Shown here piece by piece: positions 23,391 through 35,240 of a DNA stretch of 64,000 nt (within the stretch, counting starts at the first letter, position 1; each line of letters opens with the position of its first letter). The position numbers were made by a program, and so were the translations under genes. The notes under the pieces are model-generated. The model searched no databases. It was given only the letters and a program-made list of their open reading frames with translations, and was not told where the DNA came from. This stretch comes from Rhodamnia argentea (lineage: Eukaryota; Streptophyta; Magnoliopsida; Myrtales; Myrtaceae), in assembly GCF_020921035.1 (NCBI RefSeq), contig NC_063151.1:12655501-12719500 (forward strand). The letters run 5' to 3'.

Positions 23391-24097
23391 GGGAAAAGTA
23401 TAAAAAAAAGTCTCAAACTTATTGCATTGCTACCAATTCAGTCATAAACCTTCTAATTGGACAAATTTGGTTATAAACCTTTTTTGCAAGTGGTACCTAT
23501 TTAGAGTCCATCCAGCCAATTTTGGCTGAAAATCTTTGACGTGGATGCTGAAAGTCCTATGTGGAGCAGTTGGCGCCGACATGGACAAAATATTTTTTTC
23601 TTTTTTTCAGTCTTTTTTATTTCTATCGTTTTCGGTAGCAAGGGTCACTAGCAACCCTCGCTGGCCATTGGGCGAGGGCCGGTCGGCCCTCGTCGGCCGC
23701 CGCAAGGGCCGCCTCACCTGCAGCCTTGAAGGCCCTCGACTAGGGCCTTGGTGGCCACGAGAGAAGCGGCCCTTGCGGTGTCGGCTAGAGCTAGCAAGCC
23801 TTTGCCAAGTGGCCGACGAGGGTTGTTGGCAACTCTCACTAGCCAAAACGACAAAAATAAACAAGATTGAAAATTTTATAAAAAATCAGAATTTTATCTT
23901 TAATACAAAATATCCATGTCAGTGTTAGCTATGCCACATGAGACGGCTAGCGTCCACGTTAGCAATTTTCCAACAAAAATTGATTGGATGGACCGAATTG
24001 GTAACAATGGAAAATGGTTTAGGAATGAATTGGTCCAATTGAATGGTTTAAGATGGAACCGGTACCACATATTTAGGATTTTTCGATACTTTTTCCC
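23391..24097. mobile_element. long-TIR foldback element with GC-rich core
   Basis: The ends GGGAAAAGTAT (23,391) and ATACTTTTTCCC (to 24,097) are inverted. The arms stay related for nearly 200 bp: AAACC..AATTGGAC and GTCCATCC.. motifs, plus a GACGTGGATGC-type block, appear on the left and, reversed, on the right. The core at about 23,640-23,850 is GC-rich and repeats cgaggg/ccctcg modules. No transposase. Target duplication unclear. Confidence 0.65.
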
Positions 24098-24900
24098 AGT
24101 CTCACAACTAGCACCTTGAAGGGAATTATCAATGATTAGAGATTTTAATCAATGATTGCTCGCCGTCTGGCCAAGAAATTTGGTGGTCGATGAGTCGATG
24201 GGTTTATTGAGACATAACACTACTTTATGGTATCAATTGAGACAAAATCCACCGGTGAATGTTACTTGCGAAACCGACACCATTTCAAGATTTTTTGTTT
24301 GCTTGGAACTTTCGAGGAAATCCATATTTAAGCTGTTTGACTAATACAAGGGCGAGAAGACGATGCCGTGTCCCATGGTGAAATTTGATCATTCCGCGTC
24401 AACATTTTTGTGCTCCGGTTGGTGATTACATCGAAGGGTTGATTCGTTTTCTTAGCAAGGTGGGCAGCAGGGACCACATTTAGTTCATAGCCAGCAGAAT
24501 TGTTTTCACTTTCTTTCTGCTACAATGCGTTAGGCTTTAGCCATCAGATTTACTCCACGTGGTCAAACGCGTTGACTAAGGAGGTTTAAAAAATGCAGAT
24601 AGACGTAATTACACCTTTTCTTCTCTTGGGAATTTTTTATTAACCTTTGAATCAAGTTCTGAAACATGCACTCTTGTCAAAGAGAGAATCTCGTATGTTA
24701 AATGCTGAAATTAGTTTAGTAACTTGGTAGAATTTGAATTTAATTGAATCTTTTGAAGGCTTTCCTCTGCTTATATTTTATCGTTCCCAATTTAGGAAAA
24801 CAATTCTCTTGTCAAAAATGGGTTTTGAAAGTTAGGCTCATGCTCGTCAAGATTACGATGCATGGGTTATGAATTTTAACCTGATGAGCTGAAGTGAAAA
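24098..24900. other. intergenic, nothing recognised
   Basis: Unremarkable AT-rich sequence between two repeats. Confidence 0.35.
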
Positions 24901-25798
24901 CGTAAAACCCCGGCCCTTCATCCCACTGCTCTGATACCCTCTTATCGAAGGACCATCCTTACTAATCGAGCTCTCTTTTAATATGATTTACATAGTATGC
25001 GGGCGCATGGGGAAGCAAGAAAACACACATGCGGCCACACTTCACACCGTTAGTCAAACCAAACCCGTGAGCCGAAAAGAGTTTGGCCATTATGGTTCCT
25101 CTAACCTACTCCTGTGATACACACTTACTTATTCAGCACATTATAGTCATAACTCTCTAATTATATTTACATATAGTTGTCTTGTTCTTACTCCAGTTTA
25201 CATGACACAAACAACTGGGAGAATAACTAACTTCTCCTATTCTTCCAACTCCTTTTCTCTTTGTCCACCGTTGCTAGCACCACCATCCACGGCTACTACG
25301 CCGCCTGGGTGCCATTCAAAAGCATTTCCCACATCTCCATCCAGCCACTAATCTGAAATGGTGGAAATCAACAAGAGTAAGTAAAAAACTCAACAAGTAA
25401 AGTGCCTAAAAAATCGACTATACCGCACACCAATCATCACCCAATTAAACCAGAACAATAACAAGCCACAACCACAATCTGCAAGGAATGCACAAGCAGC
25501 CACAAGCAGTTACTCCACAAAGACCTCATAATGCACGCTACATTCCACATAATCTCTTGTCGATATTCTTGTCATTACTACCAAGTGGGACGATCCCATC
25601 TCTCCACTACACTAACCCTTCTCATCACAAAATAACCTACTTCATGGTCAACTCGACAACCAATTCCAATTTCTCCGGAACCAATCTAGCCTCACATCTC
25701 ACAATCTCCGACGAACACATAATCACTCTCCGACACATAGTTTCCCGATTTCCTTGCCGGCTCCCACGGCGTATCATCACAACTCATCCGACATAACG

Positions 25799-25980
25799 AC
25801 GTTACCGGACACGTAGAAGTAACGTCATGTTACCAGACACATTGAAGTAACGTATCGACACTTGACATACTGAAATATCCCTTATGATATCCGACACACC
25901 AAAATATCGAGCTTTGATACCAAACACATTGAAGTATCGACTAGGTACTAGACATACTGAAATACCGCTTCCGATATCGG
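25799..25980. repeat. tandem array of short hairpins with varying stems (A)
   Basis: Units of about 23 nt with a shared loop (c.gacac..gaa) and paired ends that differ between units: GTTAC/GTAAC (25,801-25,823 and 25,829-25,851), GATAT/ATATC (25,886-25,908), GATAC/GTATC (25,916-25,938) and GGTA/TACC (25,944-25,966). A perfect CCGATATCGG palindrome lies at 25,971-25,980. Confidence 0.75.
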
Positions 25981-26022
25981 ACCCACTGAAGTACCGAGTT
26001 CTCATTTTTACTTTCACATCAC

Positions 26023-26163
26023 ATGAGGGACACATGCCTCATATAAATTTGAGGGACACAGGCCTCAATTCTGGGTTTTACCCCAACTTTGCGTCCATGG
26101 GATACTAGTCATGAAATCATGAGGGACACGGGTCTCATTTTCTCACGAGGGACACAGGCCTCG
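26023..26163. repeat. tandem array of short hairpins with varying stems (B)
   Basis: Four units with the loop GGACAC..G and stems ATGAGG/CCTCAT (26,023-26,042), TTGAGG/CCTCAA (26,049-26,068), ATGAG/CTCAT (26,119-26,138) and CGAGG/CCTCG (26,146-26,163). The changed bases are changed on both sides of the stem. Confidence 0.75.
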
Positions 26164-26889
26164 ATTTCCTCTATTTCGAAAGACCATTTCACACCATCGA
26201 TTTCATCACTAGTACAATTGGATACCACGGTCCAATTACCTCCCACCGCAAGACACTCAATGTTACACCTCATAGTCACTCACTTCATATCAATAGAAAG
26301 GTGGACTCGCCATCCCACGTCTACAGTCACTCAGCAACTCACTCACATCACTCAGTCAGGCCACGAAACGCACACTTTAAGCGTTCGAATGCTACCAGGT
26401 ATTCGCTCAAGACACGAGCCACTCAATAACTAATCAATATCATCCCGCAACGGTCAATCAAACCTATAGCACGGGTTATTCATGGCCGCCCATGAGTATT
26501 ATCCAAAATCCACTTCCAAAGCAACGCCTGTGATCTAGAATTCGCCCCCATTTGCAATCTTGTTGTCGTGCTCTCTCCAAAGCTGTTCTCTGACACGTCT
26601 AGCGATGCTTGCAGTCCTCCTAGCAATCAATCCGTCAACTAGGTACCCTCCAGCATGTTATCGACGACTCCCGCTAAGCTACAAAATCCGGCTCTGTGCC
26701 TTGTGGTGCTTGCCGTCGTTGCAACAACCTCTCATTGTTACGAGGGTACAGGTCGACTCACCTCGATCAGCCTTCGATGGAACAGGCACCGAGAACCAAC
26801 GAGTCCCACACCGTCGCTGCTCATGAGCCGTTGCCGTGCGGAAGCTAGCCGCAAGCTGTAAGTCCACCCGGTCCAATCCGTGATCCAAG

Positions 26890-28840
26890 AACGATTTGAT
26901 ATCAGTTCAAATTTGGAAAGTGAATATTTGCAGATAAGGTAGTGTCCCTTGATTCGAATAATTTAGATATTTATCAAATATCGTTGCCTATTTTGAACAT
27001 ATTGTATTACCTCTAACAAGATTTGATGTACGCAATTAATTGGAAATTTTCTAATCCCCAACCTACTATATGATTAAACAAGTCTATCTATAAGATTATA
27101 GATAGAATGTTTAATCGGGCAGGGATTTAAATTTGATAGGTTAATCTGTAAGACTACATATTAAAAATGGGATTTAAATATTGCGACATCCTTAATTATT
27201 CAAATTAATTGATTGGCATTTTATTTACTATTCAATTTTGAATTGATTTGATTGGCATGTTATCTTTAGAATATTTGATCGTGTGATTTAAAAATTCTAT
27301 TTAAAAATTCTAAAAGATATTGCATGTAGAATTGTCATGTTAAAATCGATTACATCTTTAAATTAGAGTAATGTAGAAATTTGCACGTTTAATCTAATTG
27401 TAAAGTACGTTAGATTGGATCACATCTTTAAATAGAAATTGCATGTCTAAATAGGATCTTATGCCTAAAATAATCCATCTTTAATAGATTAGGGTTTAGG
27501 TATAGTTTAAATCCTAAAACATGCAAGATATATATTATTTTGGTGTAGTTTTTTATAGGGTCATAATTAATTCCGAAAATACAAAAAAAAAAAAAAATCA
27601 TCTTTGCCATGTCATATAGGTCGCATGTTAGATTGCATTGCATGTAGAATTTTATGCTCAAGTTTATTAATTAATTCAAACATCATGTAATCGTTTTAAT
27701 TAAAACCATAGCACAACTTTTTCTATTAGTTTAATTAAATTGCTTGCAATCTAGGTTAGTCATGTAGTTAATTAAATAAGTTTCATATGCATTAGCTTAG
27801 GATAGCTTGCATTTAAATAATTGCATTAGAATAGAATTCATGCATTAAATAAATTTTATTTTCATAAACGAGAAAATCCAAAAGTGAAAACAGTTTGCCT
27901 TGGTTCATGCTCCTTGCAATTATCCTAATTTCTGGGTGTTTCATAAACTATTTGTGAACCCGCATAGTAACCTATGTTTGTGACTTAGATTAAAATCAAT
28001 CCAAGTGTCTAATTAAATGTTTTCAGAAAATGAAATAGTACTGAAAGGGCGTTAGAGTAATTTAACGTAATCAAGTCTCCGGACTCATTATCTCTGGTTC
28101 TTTGCAATAAAATAGTTTCTTTCGCTATTTTATTTAGGTTTCTAATTAACCTGCCTTCAATGCTTAGTGGCGACTCCAAATTGAAAATATTGGCATGTTA
28201 ATTATTTTAACCTAAGTTGCGAACCGATAGAGTTTGGAAGAACTTGAACTAGGTTAGTTAATTTAATTTAGTAATCCATTAGCCCAAAATTGATTTTTAG
28301 GTCGCGATAGTGGTTTTGTTAATTAGATTCGGTTTTTAATAAATTTTGGCTTTGAGGATAATTTATTCAGTTTTGGTATTCAGATAACCCACTTTAGCAT
28401 TTAGTTTATTGCTTTAGGAATTTATTTAATTTAATTTCCTGTCTAATTAGTTAGCCAATTTTGTTTTTGTAGGAAATTAATTAGTTTAATATAAGGTTCG
28501 GTTTTTTTTTTTCAATATCAACAATTTGATTAGACATTTAGGGATTGAATTTGACTCTGGCATTTACCTGTTTTCGGCAATTTAGGTAATCTTTTGGCAT
28601 TTAGCCATTAAATTTTGAGAAATCGGGTTACCTTCCGGTAATTATTAGGATAAAAAACTAATTTTGAAATCTACTTCGTCATTTGTATTTCATTTTATAA
28701 TGAATGGTTAATTTTTTTTTTTTTGGGGGGGGTTACTAAAAGATTCCAAAGAAAATTAGATTAGTGTTACGTTTAGGTTGCATTTAATTAATTATCACGT
28801 CTAGTTAAGTTAATTCATGCTATCTCACATAGTACAGTAT
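26890..28840. other. AT-rich repeat debris, possible Tat-type LTR end
   Basis: Very AT-rich. TGGCGACTCC at about 28,168-28,177 resembles the motif at the LTR end/primer site of Tat/Ogre-type Ty3 elements, so 27.4-28.2 kb may be such an LTR relic. No domain, boundary or gene can be shown. Confidence 0.3.
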
Positions 28841-29178
28841 TTATTAGATTATGAATCAGCTCTGCAAAATGGAGACAAGAAAGTTAAATTGTGGTTGTTT
28901 AAGGGGAAATTGATCGAGTTTTTAATCCCTTCTGAGAATTTCTCACTTGGTGAGACTAAATAAGTGCTATTTGTACCCGTTTCTTTGAGTGATGCTCCAG
29001 ATACGTCTTCTAGTACGAAGGGCTTTGTTACCTTGATCGTGCGCAGCCATGCAGTTTTGGATGTGTTCCGACATTCCCACGTTCCTGGACCGGTGTATGA
29101 CAGGTCAGTCTTAGGCTCCAAAGCTGGATCTGGTTTTCGAGAATGTGTTTGGGCCTTTTTGCCCGATGTACCGGTAAG

Positions 29179-29760
29179 TAGAGGTGGTAAAATGAGTATG
29201 AAACTCATATTTTAACCCAATATTGTGGATCATAAATAAATTGTCTTAAATTTTAAAAACAAGCTTAAGTGAGTAATAATGTGTTAGTTAACAAATTAGT
29301 AGGTCTTAAATGGATTTTAAATACATTTAAGTGGGTTAGTTATCTAATAAGTTTGAGTCACAAACAAGTCATTCTGTTATTTTTTGTAATTTTATTTTAT
29401 TTTTTATTCCATGGAATCTAGCAAGGGTCGCCGGCCGCCGGTCATCGATGGTCGCTTGCTAGCAACCCTTGCTGGACATAGAAAATAAAAGAAAGAAAGA
29501 AAAATAAAAAATAAAAATCACAAACTTCTTTTTGAAAAATTATTAAAATTGTCCACAATATTTTAGCAATATATATTAAAAAATTACAAGAAATAATGTT
29601 TTCTCAACTGGATTTAATATTAAAGTGTTTAACAATGTGGATTGGGTCAAGCATGGGTCGCTAAATTTGTATTGCCTAAAATGAATCAAAACGAGTTAAA
29701 TAAGTCAATATGGGTTAGGCCATTTTTGACTTGATTCAATCCACCCATTTGATGACTCTA
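29179..29760. mobile_element. hAT-like MITE with decayed 8-bp duplication
   Basis: Ends TAGAGGTGGTAAAATGAGT and, inverted, ACCCATTTGATGACTCTA match the widespread plant hAT-type terminal pattern (TAGAGGTGTCAAATGGGT type). The flanks ccggtaag (29,171-29,178) and ccattaag (29,761-29,768) agree at 6 of 8 bases, as expected for an aged hAT duplication. The interior is AT-rich with a GC-rich inverted-repeat insert at 29,415-29,480. No transposase. Confidence 0.65.
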
Positions 29761-29859
29761 CCATTAAGTGTTTTTGGACTAGAACCATATCAATAGTCAT
29801 GGAATTTTTAATTACCATCTTAAATATACTAGGTTACTGTGAAATGTATTTATTTTCGG

Positions 29860-30166
29860 GTAGACATGACCAAATGGGCTTGGGGGCCTGGAACCGGCCC
29901 GGTGACCGGCCCGTTGACCGCCCTCGTTGACCGGGCCCACAGTTCCAATATGGAACCGGAACCGACCCTCAAGGGCCGGTTTCGGTTTCTAAATTGTCGA
30001 AACCGGCCCGGAACCGCCGGTTCCAACCTGTTTAAAAGGGGGGAGGCACGGGGGAAAGAGTCATTGGGCTCGGGAATCGGCGGTTCCGAACCGAAATCGG
30101 AACCGGCTAGTTCAAGAGTTGGTTCTTGAAACGGAACCGGCGGTTTGGTCGAACCGGCCACCTCTA
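29860..30166. mobile_element. second hAT-like MITE, CCGG-rich
   Basis: Terminal sequences tagacatgacc and, reversed, tagaggtggcc are related. The flanks attttcgg (29,852-29,859) and attttagg (30,167-30,174) agree at 7 of 8 bases. The interior is built of repeated GGAACCGG/ACCGGCCC modules. Reading frames here come from the repeat. Confidence 0.65.
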
Positions 30167-30419
30167 ATTTTAGGTACAAAAATTCAATAAACATCAGAGT
30201 TCACACCTTATTATTTGCCCACCCTAACATGATTTGATCAAGACAATTCAATTTTTCGCCGGCATATGGCCCTTCGATAGTTTCATCCTGTATTTATCCA
30301 TGTTTGAGTATGGTCCGACAAAATTATCGATGTAATCATTCACCGGGAGCCTTATAGACGAACGAGTTATGACCAAAAGAAATCCTCCGGGTTCTTTGCT
30401 ATCTGTTGCCAACCATCTC
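30167..30419. other. left flank of the Ty3 insertion
   Basis: About 250 bp of moderately GC-rich DNA. Read on the minus strand together with 41,791-41,870 it may form a short exon-like frame interrupted by the retrotransposon. Too weak to call a gene. Confidence 0.3.
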
Positions 30420-33400
30420 TGTGACATTCTCAAATCCGACCCTTTTGAAGTAATGAAATGTCATCGATGTATTTCAGTAAATCTCGCTCGTAATTGATCA
30501 CTCTTGAGTTAACTAACCGAAGGGGAATGGCTAACCGGGAAATGGGTACGTGGACTTAAGAACTTGACCATGGATCGACAATTTGGCCATAAGGGTTGTC
30601 GAGGGAAGATTTAGCTATTATAGGCCGATCCAAGAACGACTAAGGAGAAAATTGCTAGCGTTATATAATTGGATCGCGGGTGATTTCGTTTGACCACAGT
30701 ATAATTTGTGAACGTTCCTAAACCGTTTCTTGACGATCGCGTCCTTCGTAACTAATGATCGACCCTCGCAATCACATGACAACCAAGGTCGCCATAGCTT
30801 GAGTATGATACGAATCATAAGGTCGATACGCGTAACTCCTAAAGAGCCGCCCGTTAGTTTGAGATAAACCGAGTTGCAATCGATTGGGATTAGCCATTAA
30901 ATTGGACTTCGAACTTGGGCATCGGACTTTTAAGGATCACAATATGAATATTTTGGACGTCGCCTCACCAAAGTCAATTAAGTTTACGGTTCGTCCCAAA
31001 ATGATTAGAAAAGTGAGATATATATGGAATTAGAAATTTCTCTTTTACCGTTGGATTAGAGCTCATTCCTCAAGTTAGATTAAGGGCAAAGTAGTCTTTA
31101 GACTTGAGTTGGATTTACAAGATTGCCCCTCTTGTTGTTATTTGCAAGAAGCCAAAAGTTTGAACTATTGATGTGACTCCCTAGACAACTCTCCTTAAAA
31201 CCCTCAACCACCTAGTCTACTAAGCCCCCCTCAAGTCAAAAGCCTAGTCTAAGACAACCCATCACCTCAATCTCTCATTCTTTCTCTTGGCTTTGGGAAC
31301 AAGCTCTTGAGAAGCAAGAGCTCATTTTCGCTCTCCTCTCTCCCCTTTCTCACCACCATCTCCTTCTTGTTACCTTGTCCGTTGGTCACCGGGATGCCTC
31401 ACCACCACCACCACCATCGACCACCCTCTTCCGCAAGAGCACCGTGAGCCTTGAACCGCCATCCGTGAGCAATTGAGAGCCCGCAAAGCCAAGCCAAAAC
31501 AGCTGCTGCCCTTCGCTGCAACTATGGACTTGTAGGGTTGTTCTAAGGAGTTTCTTGGGTGGTTTCAAGGTAAGAAACTCCATATACCTCGCTTAGTATG
31601 TTAGACAACTTGTGGAAGAAGTTTGGAGTGGATTAAGAGGATTTAAGTGGCTGACTTCAAGCGTTTTCCTTGGACTGAATCAGCCCTCAAATCTGTTCCA
31701 GATCTGGTCGTGAAGTCTTGCCGCCCCTTGGTTGGCTTTTCAAGCTTCAATCTTGTGGTAAGTTACTCTTAAACTTAGTCTAGGACTTTAGGTTACTAAT
31801 GGGTGGTTTAGAATTGGATTGGTAGGATTTTAGAGTAGTTTTTGTATGAAGAATGTGTGAAACCCGAGAGACCCGTTAATCCCGTTTTTCACGCGCGTCG
31901 AAATTGAAATGGCTCGTTCGAGGTCGTCCGGAGTCCGAATTGAGCTCCGTTTTCTCCCACACGACCGTAAGATCATGAGGAACATGATTCTGAGTTTGGA
32001 TTGCTCAAAAAGAGATTAGAAAAATGTCAATTTTTCTGAGAGTAGGTCTGGATGTAGAAATCAGTAGGTGGATACCGCCGAGGATGCATGGACGTGGCTA
32101 AATTAACTTACTTGTCCTATATGTGTTTGGTCTTGAGGTGCCCTTGTGGATTGATTACTTATCGTTATTATATTTGGCTATGGTTTGCCAATGTGAATTG
32201 AGCATTTGGAATTGACTAGCTAAGTACCTTGTATTCGGTCATGAGGGATCGAAATGATCGATTGGCTGAATTGATAAATTGCTCATAGTATGTTTGATAT
32301 TATGATGTGGAACATGAATGAATTGATGTGTTTGGGGCATAGTAGATGAACTATGAGATGTCCTTTGTGATTGTGCAATTCATGTTTGCTCGAACCCGTG
32401 CTATGGTTAGTTGGCATGGCTTGTGTTGTTTAGGTCATGATTGACCTTGAATTCAAGTTTGGCTAAGCGAACGAATTGATTATATATATGTGATCACATA
32501 ATACCCTGAAGCGTGATACGCGGGGAATTGAATTTATCTTGAGGCGTTAAACGCGAGATAACGACTTGATGCGTGTTTACGCGAGTCTTAATATTTATAA
32601 CGACTTGATGCGTGTTTACGCGAGTCTTAATATTTATAACGACTTGATGCGTGTTTACGCGAGTCTTAATATTTATAACGACTTGATGCGTGATTACGCG
32701 AGTCTTAATGCTTAAAATGGCCCGAAGCGTTATGACACGGGCACTTGGCAATCTGATATCAATGATTGGTATGTGATTGAGATATACGATAGGAAACACC
32801 TTTTATGATCTTGTGATTTGTGAAATGTCCAAGTGCAAAGCTCGACCTTAAAACTGTAAAGTATGACTTGAATTGCGAACTTCTATCTTATGTTTGTAGT
32901 GTGTTTTTGTCGTTTTGCTTGTTGAGCAATTGTCCCTGTGAGTAGAATTAGATGTTTTAGGAATTGTCTGGAGGTACTACTGGCCTGGTCTAGGTTTAGG
33001 AATAACTTGCTGAGATTTATTCTCACCCCGTCGTGGGATAACAATTTTCGGGTCCCAAATGATGAAGTCCCATGACCGCCATGGATTGGCTTTTGAAGAT
33101 GCCCTTTTTGAAGTAGATGAACCGTTAACCTTACCTGGCTGTACTTCTTTTTGTAGTCTTAGAGAGCCGTGTTTTTATATTTGGGGTTGTGTTCGCCCGT
33201 ATAGCTCTGTAAGGTTAAACTTCATCTCCCTTGTTTTATTAAGAGACGTTGTATTTTGAGAATTATCAAGTAGTAACTTTTGAAGTCAATTTGACGTTTT
33301 TAAGAAATGTATGGAGTAAGTTTTAAATCCCCCTTTTTACATCCCGAGTCATTGTATTTCATTCTGTTGTATGGAGTGTAGTTCTCGCTTCCGCATGTGC

Positions 33401-33503
33401 TTATCATTTTAGGCTTAAGTTCGTTGCCGTTGGATCCTTGGGAAGTTTATAATTTACGGCCCGTGCGGGGTGTTGGCGTGCTCGTAAGGTTCGGGGCGTG
33501 ACA
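30420..33503 (+). repeat. 5' LTR of the Ty3 element
   Basis: 3,084 bp, starts TGTGACATT and ends GCGTGACA. It carries four 39-bp tandem hairpin units at 32,559-32,714. Near 31,565 a gtaagaaa motif follows a short GC-rich exon-like stretch. No host gene inside. Confidence 0.95.
32504..32730 (+). repeat. LTR hairpin array, 4 x 39 bp plus related units
   Basis: Four 39-bp units start at 32,559, 32,598, 32,637 and 32,676. All hairpins share the core GCGT-n3/4-ACGC inside an outer stem: CCC/GGG at 32,504-32,524, TATCT/AGATA at 32,535-32,560, GACT/AGTC in the 39-bp units and GCCC/GGGC in the last unit. Confidence 0.9.
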
Positions 33504-33515
33504 TCCCCGTTTAAT

Positions 33516-33527
33516 TGGTATCAGAGC
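33516..33527 (+). other. primer-binding site (initiator Met tRNA)
   Basis: TGGTATCAGAGC, complementary to the 3' end of plant initiator tRNA-Met, 12 nt after the 5' LTR. It primes minus-strand DNA synthesis. Confidence 0.9.
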
Positions 33528-33980
33528 AAGGTCAACTCGATCCAAGTTGGTTGAGACATGGAGTAATAAGGAGCGATGACTTTAGGATGATTAGATAGTA
33601 AGACCTTAGGCGATTATAAAAGTTTAGCACATTCTGCATGTCATGTGAATTGGCGCTTGTAATTGGTACACTTGTTTCGCATTACCTTGTGTGATTAAAG
33701 GTCGTAAAGCTTCGTACTTGGCATTGGGTGTTGTTTGGCTAAAGTTTCAATGAGGTGTTAGTTGGCATGTTGTGATGATGCTAAGTTGCGGATGCGTCCG
33801 GACTTGAGGTATGAATGAGAACTCTTGATGTGTCACCTATGATTGCTTGAATTGTGATGAATCCCTGGTTGTATTTGTTGAGGTGATAAGTAGCCTGAAC
33901 TGTTAGACTTAAATAGATGGCTTAGGTCTCTGATTCCTGGATGGAATTATAGTGGTTCAGGTGTGGTGAGATTAGCGAGG

Positions 33981-35240
33981 ATGAGCAATCGGGGTAGAGG
34001 TACAAGAAGAGCCTCTAGCTCAAGAGCACAAGTGGTTGAAGACCCAAGAGTAGATGGGGTCCTTAGAGCGCTAGAATAGATTGGGAATATGATGGGCAAA
34101 GCGCAGGTCAAGAATGAGCTGCCACCTGTCGCCCAACAAAGCTCAAGAGAGGGTCGCTAATGTTGCCCAAGTGCTGAAGCTGCGATCTGTGCCGTGAATA
34201 TGGTGAATGGGAACAATGGGAATAATGGAAATAATGGTCGGGGTAACGGAGGTGGTAATGCCCATGGTAACGAAAATCGCTTGATGGGTCGGTTAGTAGA
34301 ACAGTTCATGAAGCTGAAGCCATCCAAGTTTGATGGCAAGCGAGATCCCGAGGTTGCCCCTAGATGGATCGAGGAATTAGAAAAGGCCTTTGAAGTTTTA
34401 GGGTGCATTGAGGCTGAAAAAGTAACCCTAGCAGTTTACCAGCTTCACGGGATTGCAAATGATTGGTGGAAGGCCACCAAGGGAAGAGTTTTCCCTAAAG
34501 GCACCGTGCCAAATTGACCGACTTTCTTCGAGGCATTTAATGCAAAGTATTTCTCGGAGGCGGCCCAAGAACAGAAGCTGGTTGAATTTCGGAACCTCCA
34601 CCAGAATCGGATGACCATTGATCAGTATGAAGCCGAGTTCTCCAGATTGTCCAAGTATGCTCCAAGAATGGTGGAGAACCCCGTAGATAGGGCAAGGAGG
34701 TTTAGAGATGGATTGAGGTCCGATCTTCGCAGCCAGCTAGTGCTTCTGAATTTGAAAGATTATGATGAGCTGTACGAAAGAGGCCAGTTGGTAGAACGGG
34801 ACATGAGAGAAAGAGGAATCACATTTGGACCACGATTTACTCCTGCTAGGGATAATCGTCACTTTGGCAAGAGGCATGTGATCGACAATAGGCGTTTCGT
34901 CCCTTCTGTCAAGAAGAATATTGGGAAGCCAACGTATCAAGCTAACTGGACTTGCTCGGCTTTGTGGACGGAAGCATGGGAATGGGCCTTGCCCAAGCAA
35001 GATGGGAGTATGCTATAGTTGTGGCCAGCCACTGGCCACCATAAGAGGAATTGCCCAAATCTAGCGGCAGGAACTCGGTTTCAAGTGCAACGACCTCAAA
35101 GCGGGACCTCAAGTTGGAGCTATTCCGCAGCTAATCTGAATAGGCCGCCAAATCAAGGAAAAGTATATGTTGTGGCGCGCAAGGAGGCGGAGAATGGGCC
35201 CGGCGTGGTCGCTGTAAGATTTCTTTATGTGACCAAGCCG
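33981..35240 (+). pseudogene. Ty3 gag relic
   Basis: Begins MSNRGRGTRRASSSRAQ at 33,981 and reaches TAG at about 34,077, where intact relatives have a sense codon. After a frameshift it continues with a Gly/Asn-rich run and the retrotransposon gag core (KPSKFDGKRDPEVAPRWIEE, DWWKATKG). TGA at about 34,515 replaces a Trp codon. The frame resumes with MTIDQYEAEFSRLSKYAP. The zinc knuckle CYSCGQ / GHHKRNC near 35,010-35,060 is split by a frameshift. It cannot make Gag. Confidence 0.9.

Larger units (their letters stand above)
24925..26880 (-). mobile_element. reverse-oriented Ty3/gypsy-type LTR relic
   Basis: At 24,930-24,943 the plus strand reads gctctgatacc, the complement of the GGTATCAGAGC initiator-Met primer-binding site, so a minus-strand LTR would lie to its right. 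The region at 25,355-25,415 (tggtggaaatcaacaagagtaag) resembles in reverse the ctgagatttattctcacc block of the Ty3 LTR at 33,010. The hairpin arrays at 25.8-26.2 kb and the GC-rich exon-like stretch near 26.6-26.8 kb also follow that LTR's order. No coding domain remains. Confidence 0.45.

Noticed and set aside
25799-26163. CRISPR-like array
   Set aside because: Short repeated palindromes with varying parts look superficially similar, but the variable parts are the stems, there are no uniform spacers, and the genome is a plant.
28849-29215. Overlapping frames on both strands of about 80-120 codons
   Set aside because: No recognisable domain or splice context, and they run into the hAT-like element. 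Likely chance frames.
29839-30194. Open frames on both strands rich in Pro, Gly and Arg
   Set aside because: They are produced by the repeated GGAACCGG modules of the MITE.
32494-32799. Frames with repeated INIKTRVNTHQVV peptides
   Set aside because: Direct translation of the 39-bp LTR repeat, not a repeat protein.
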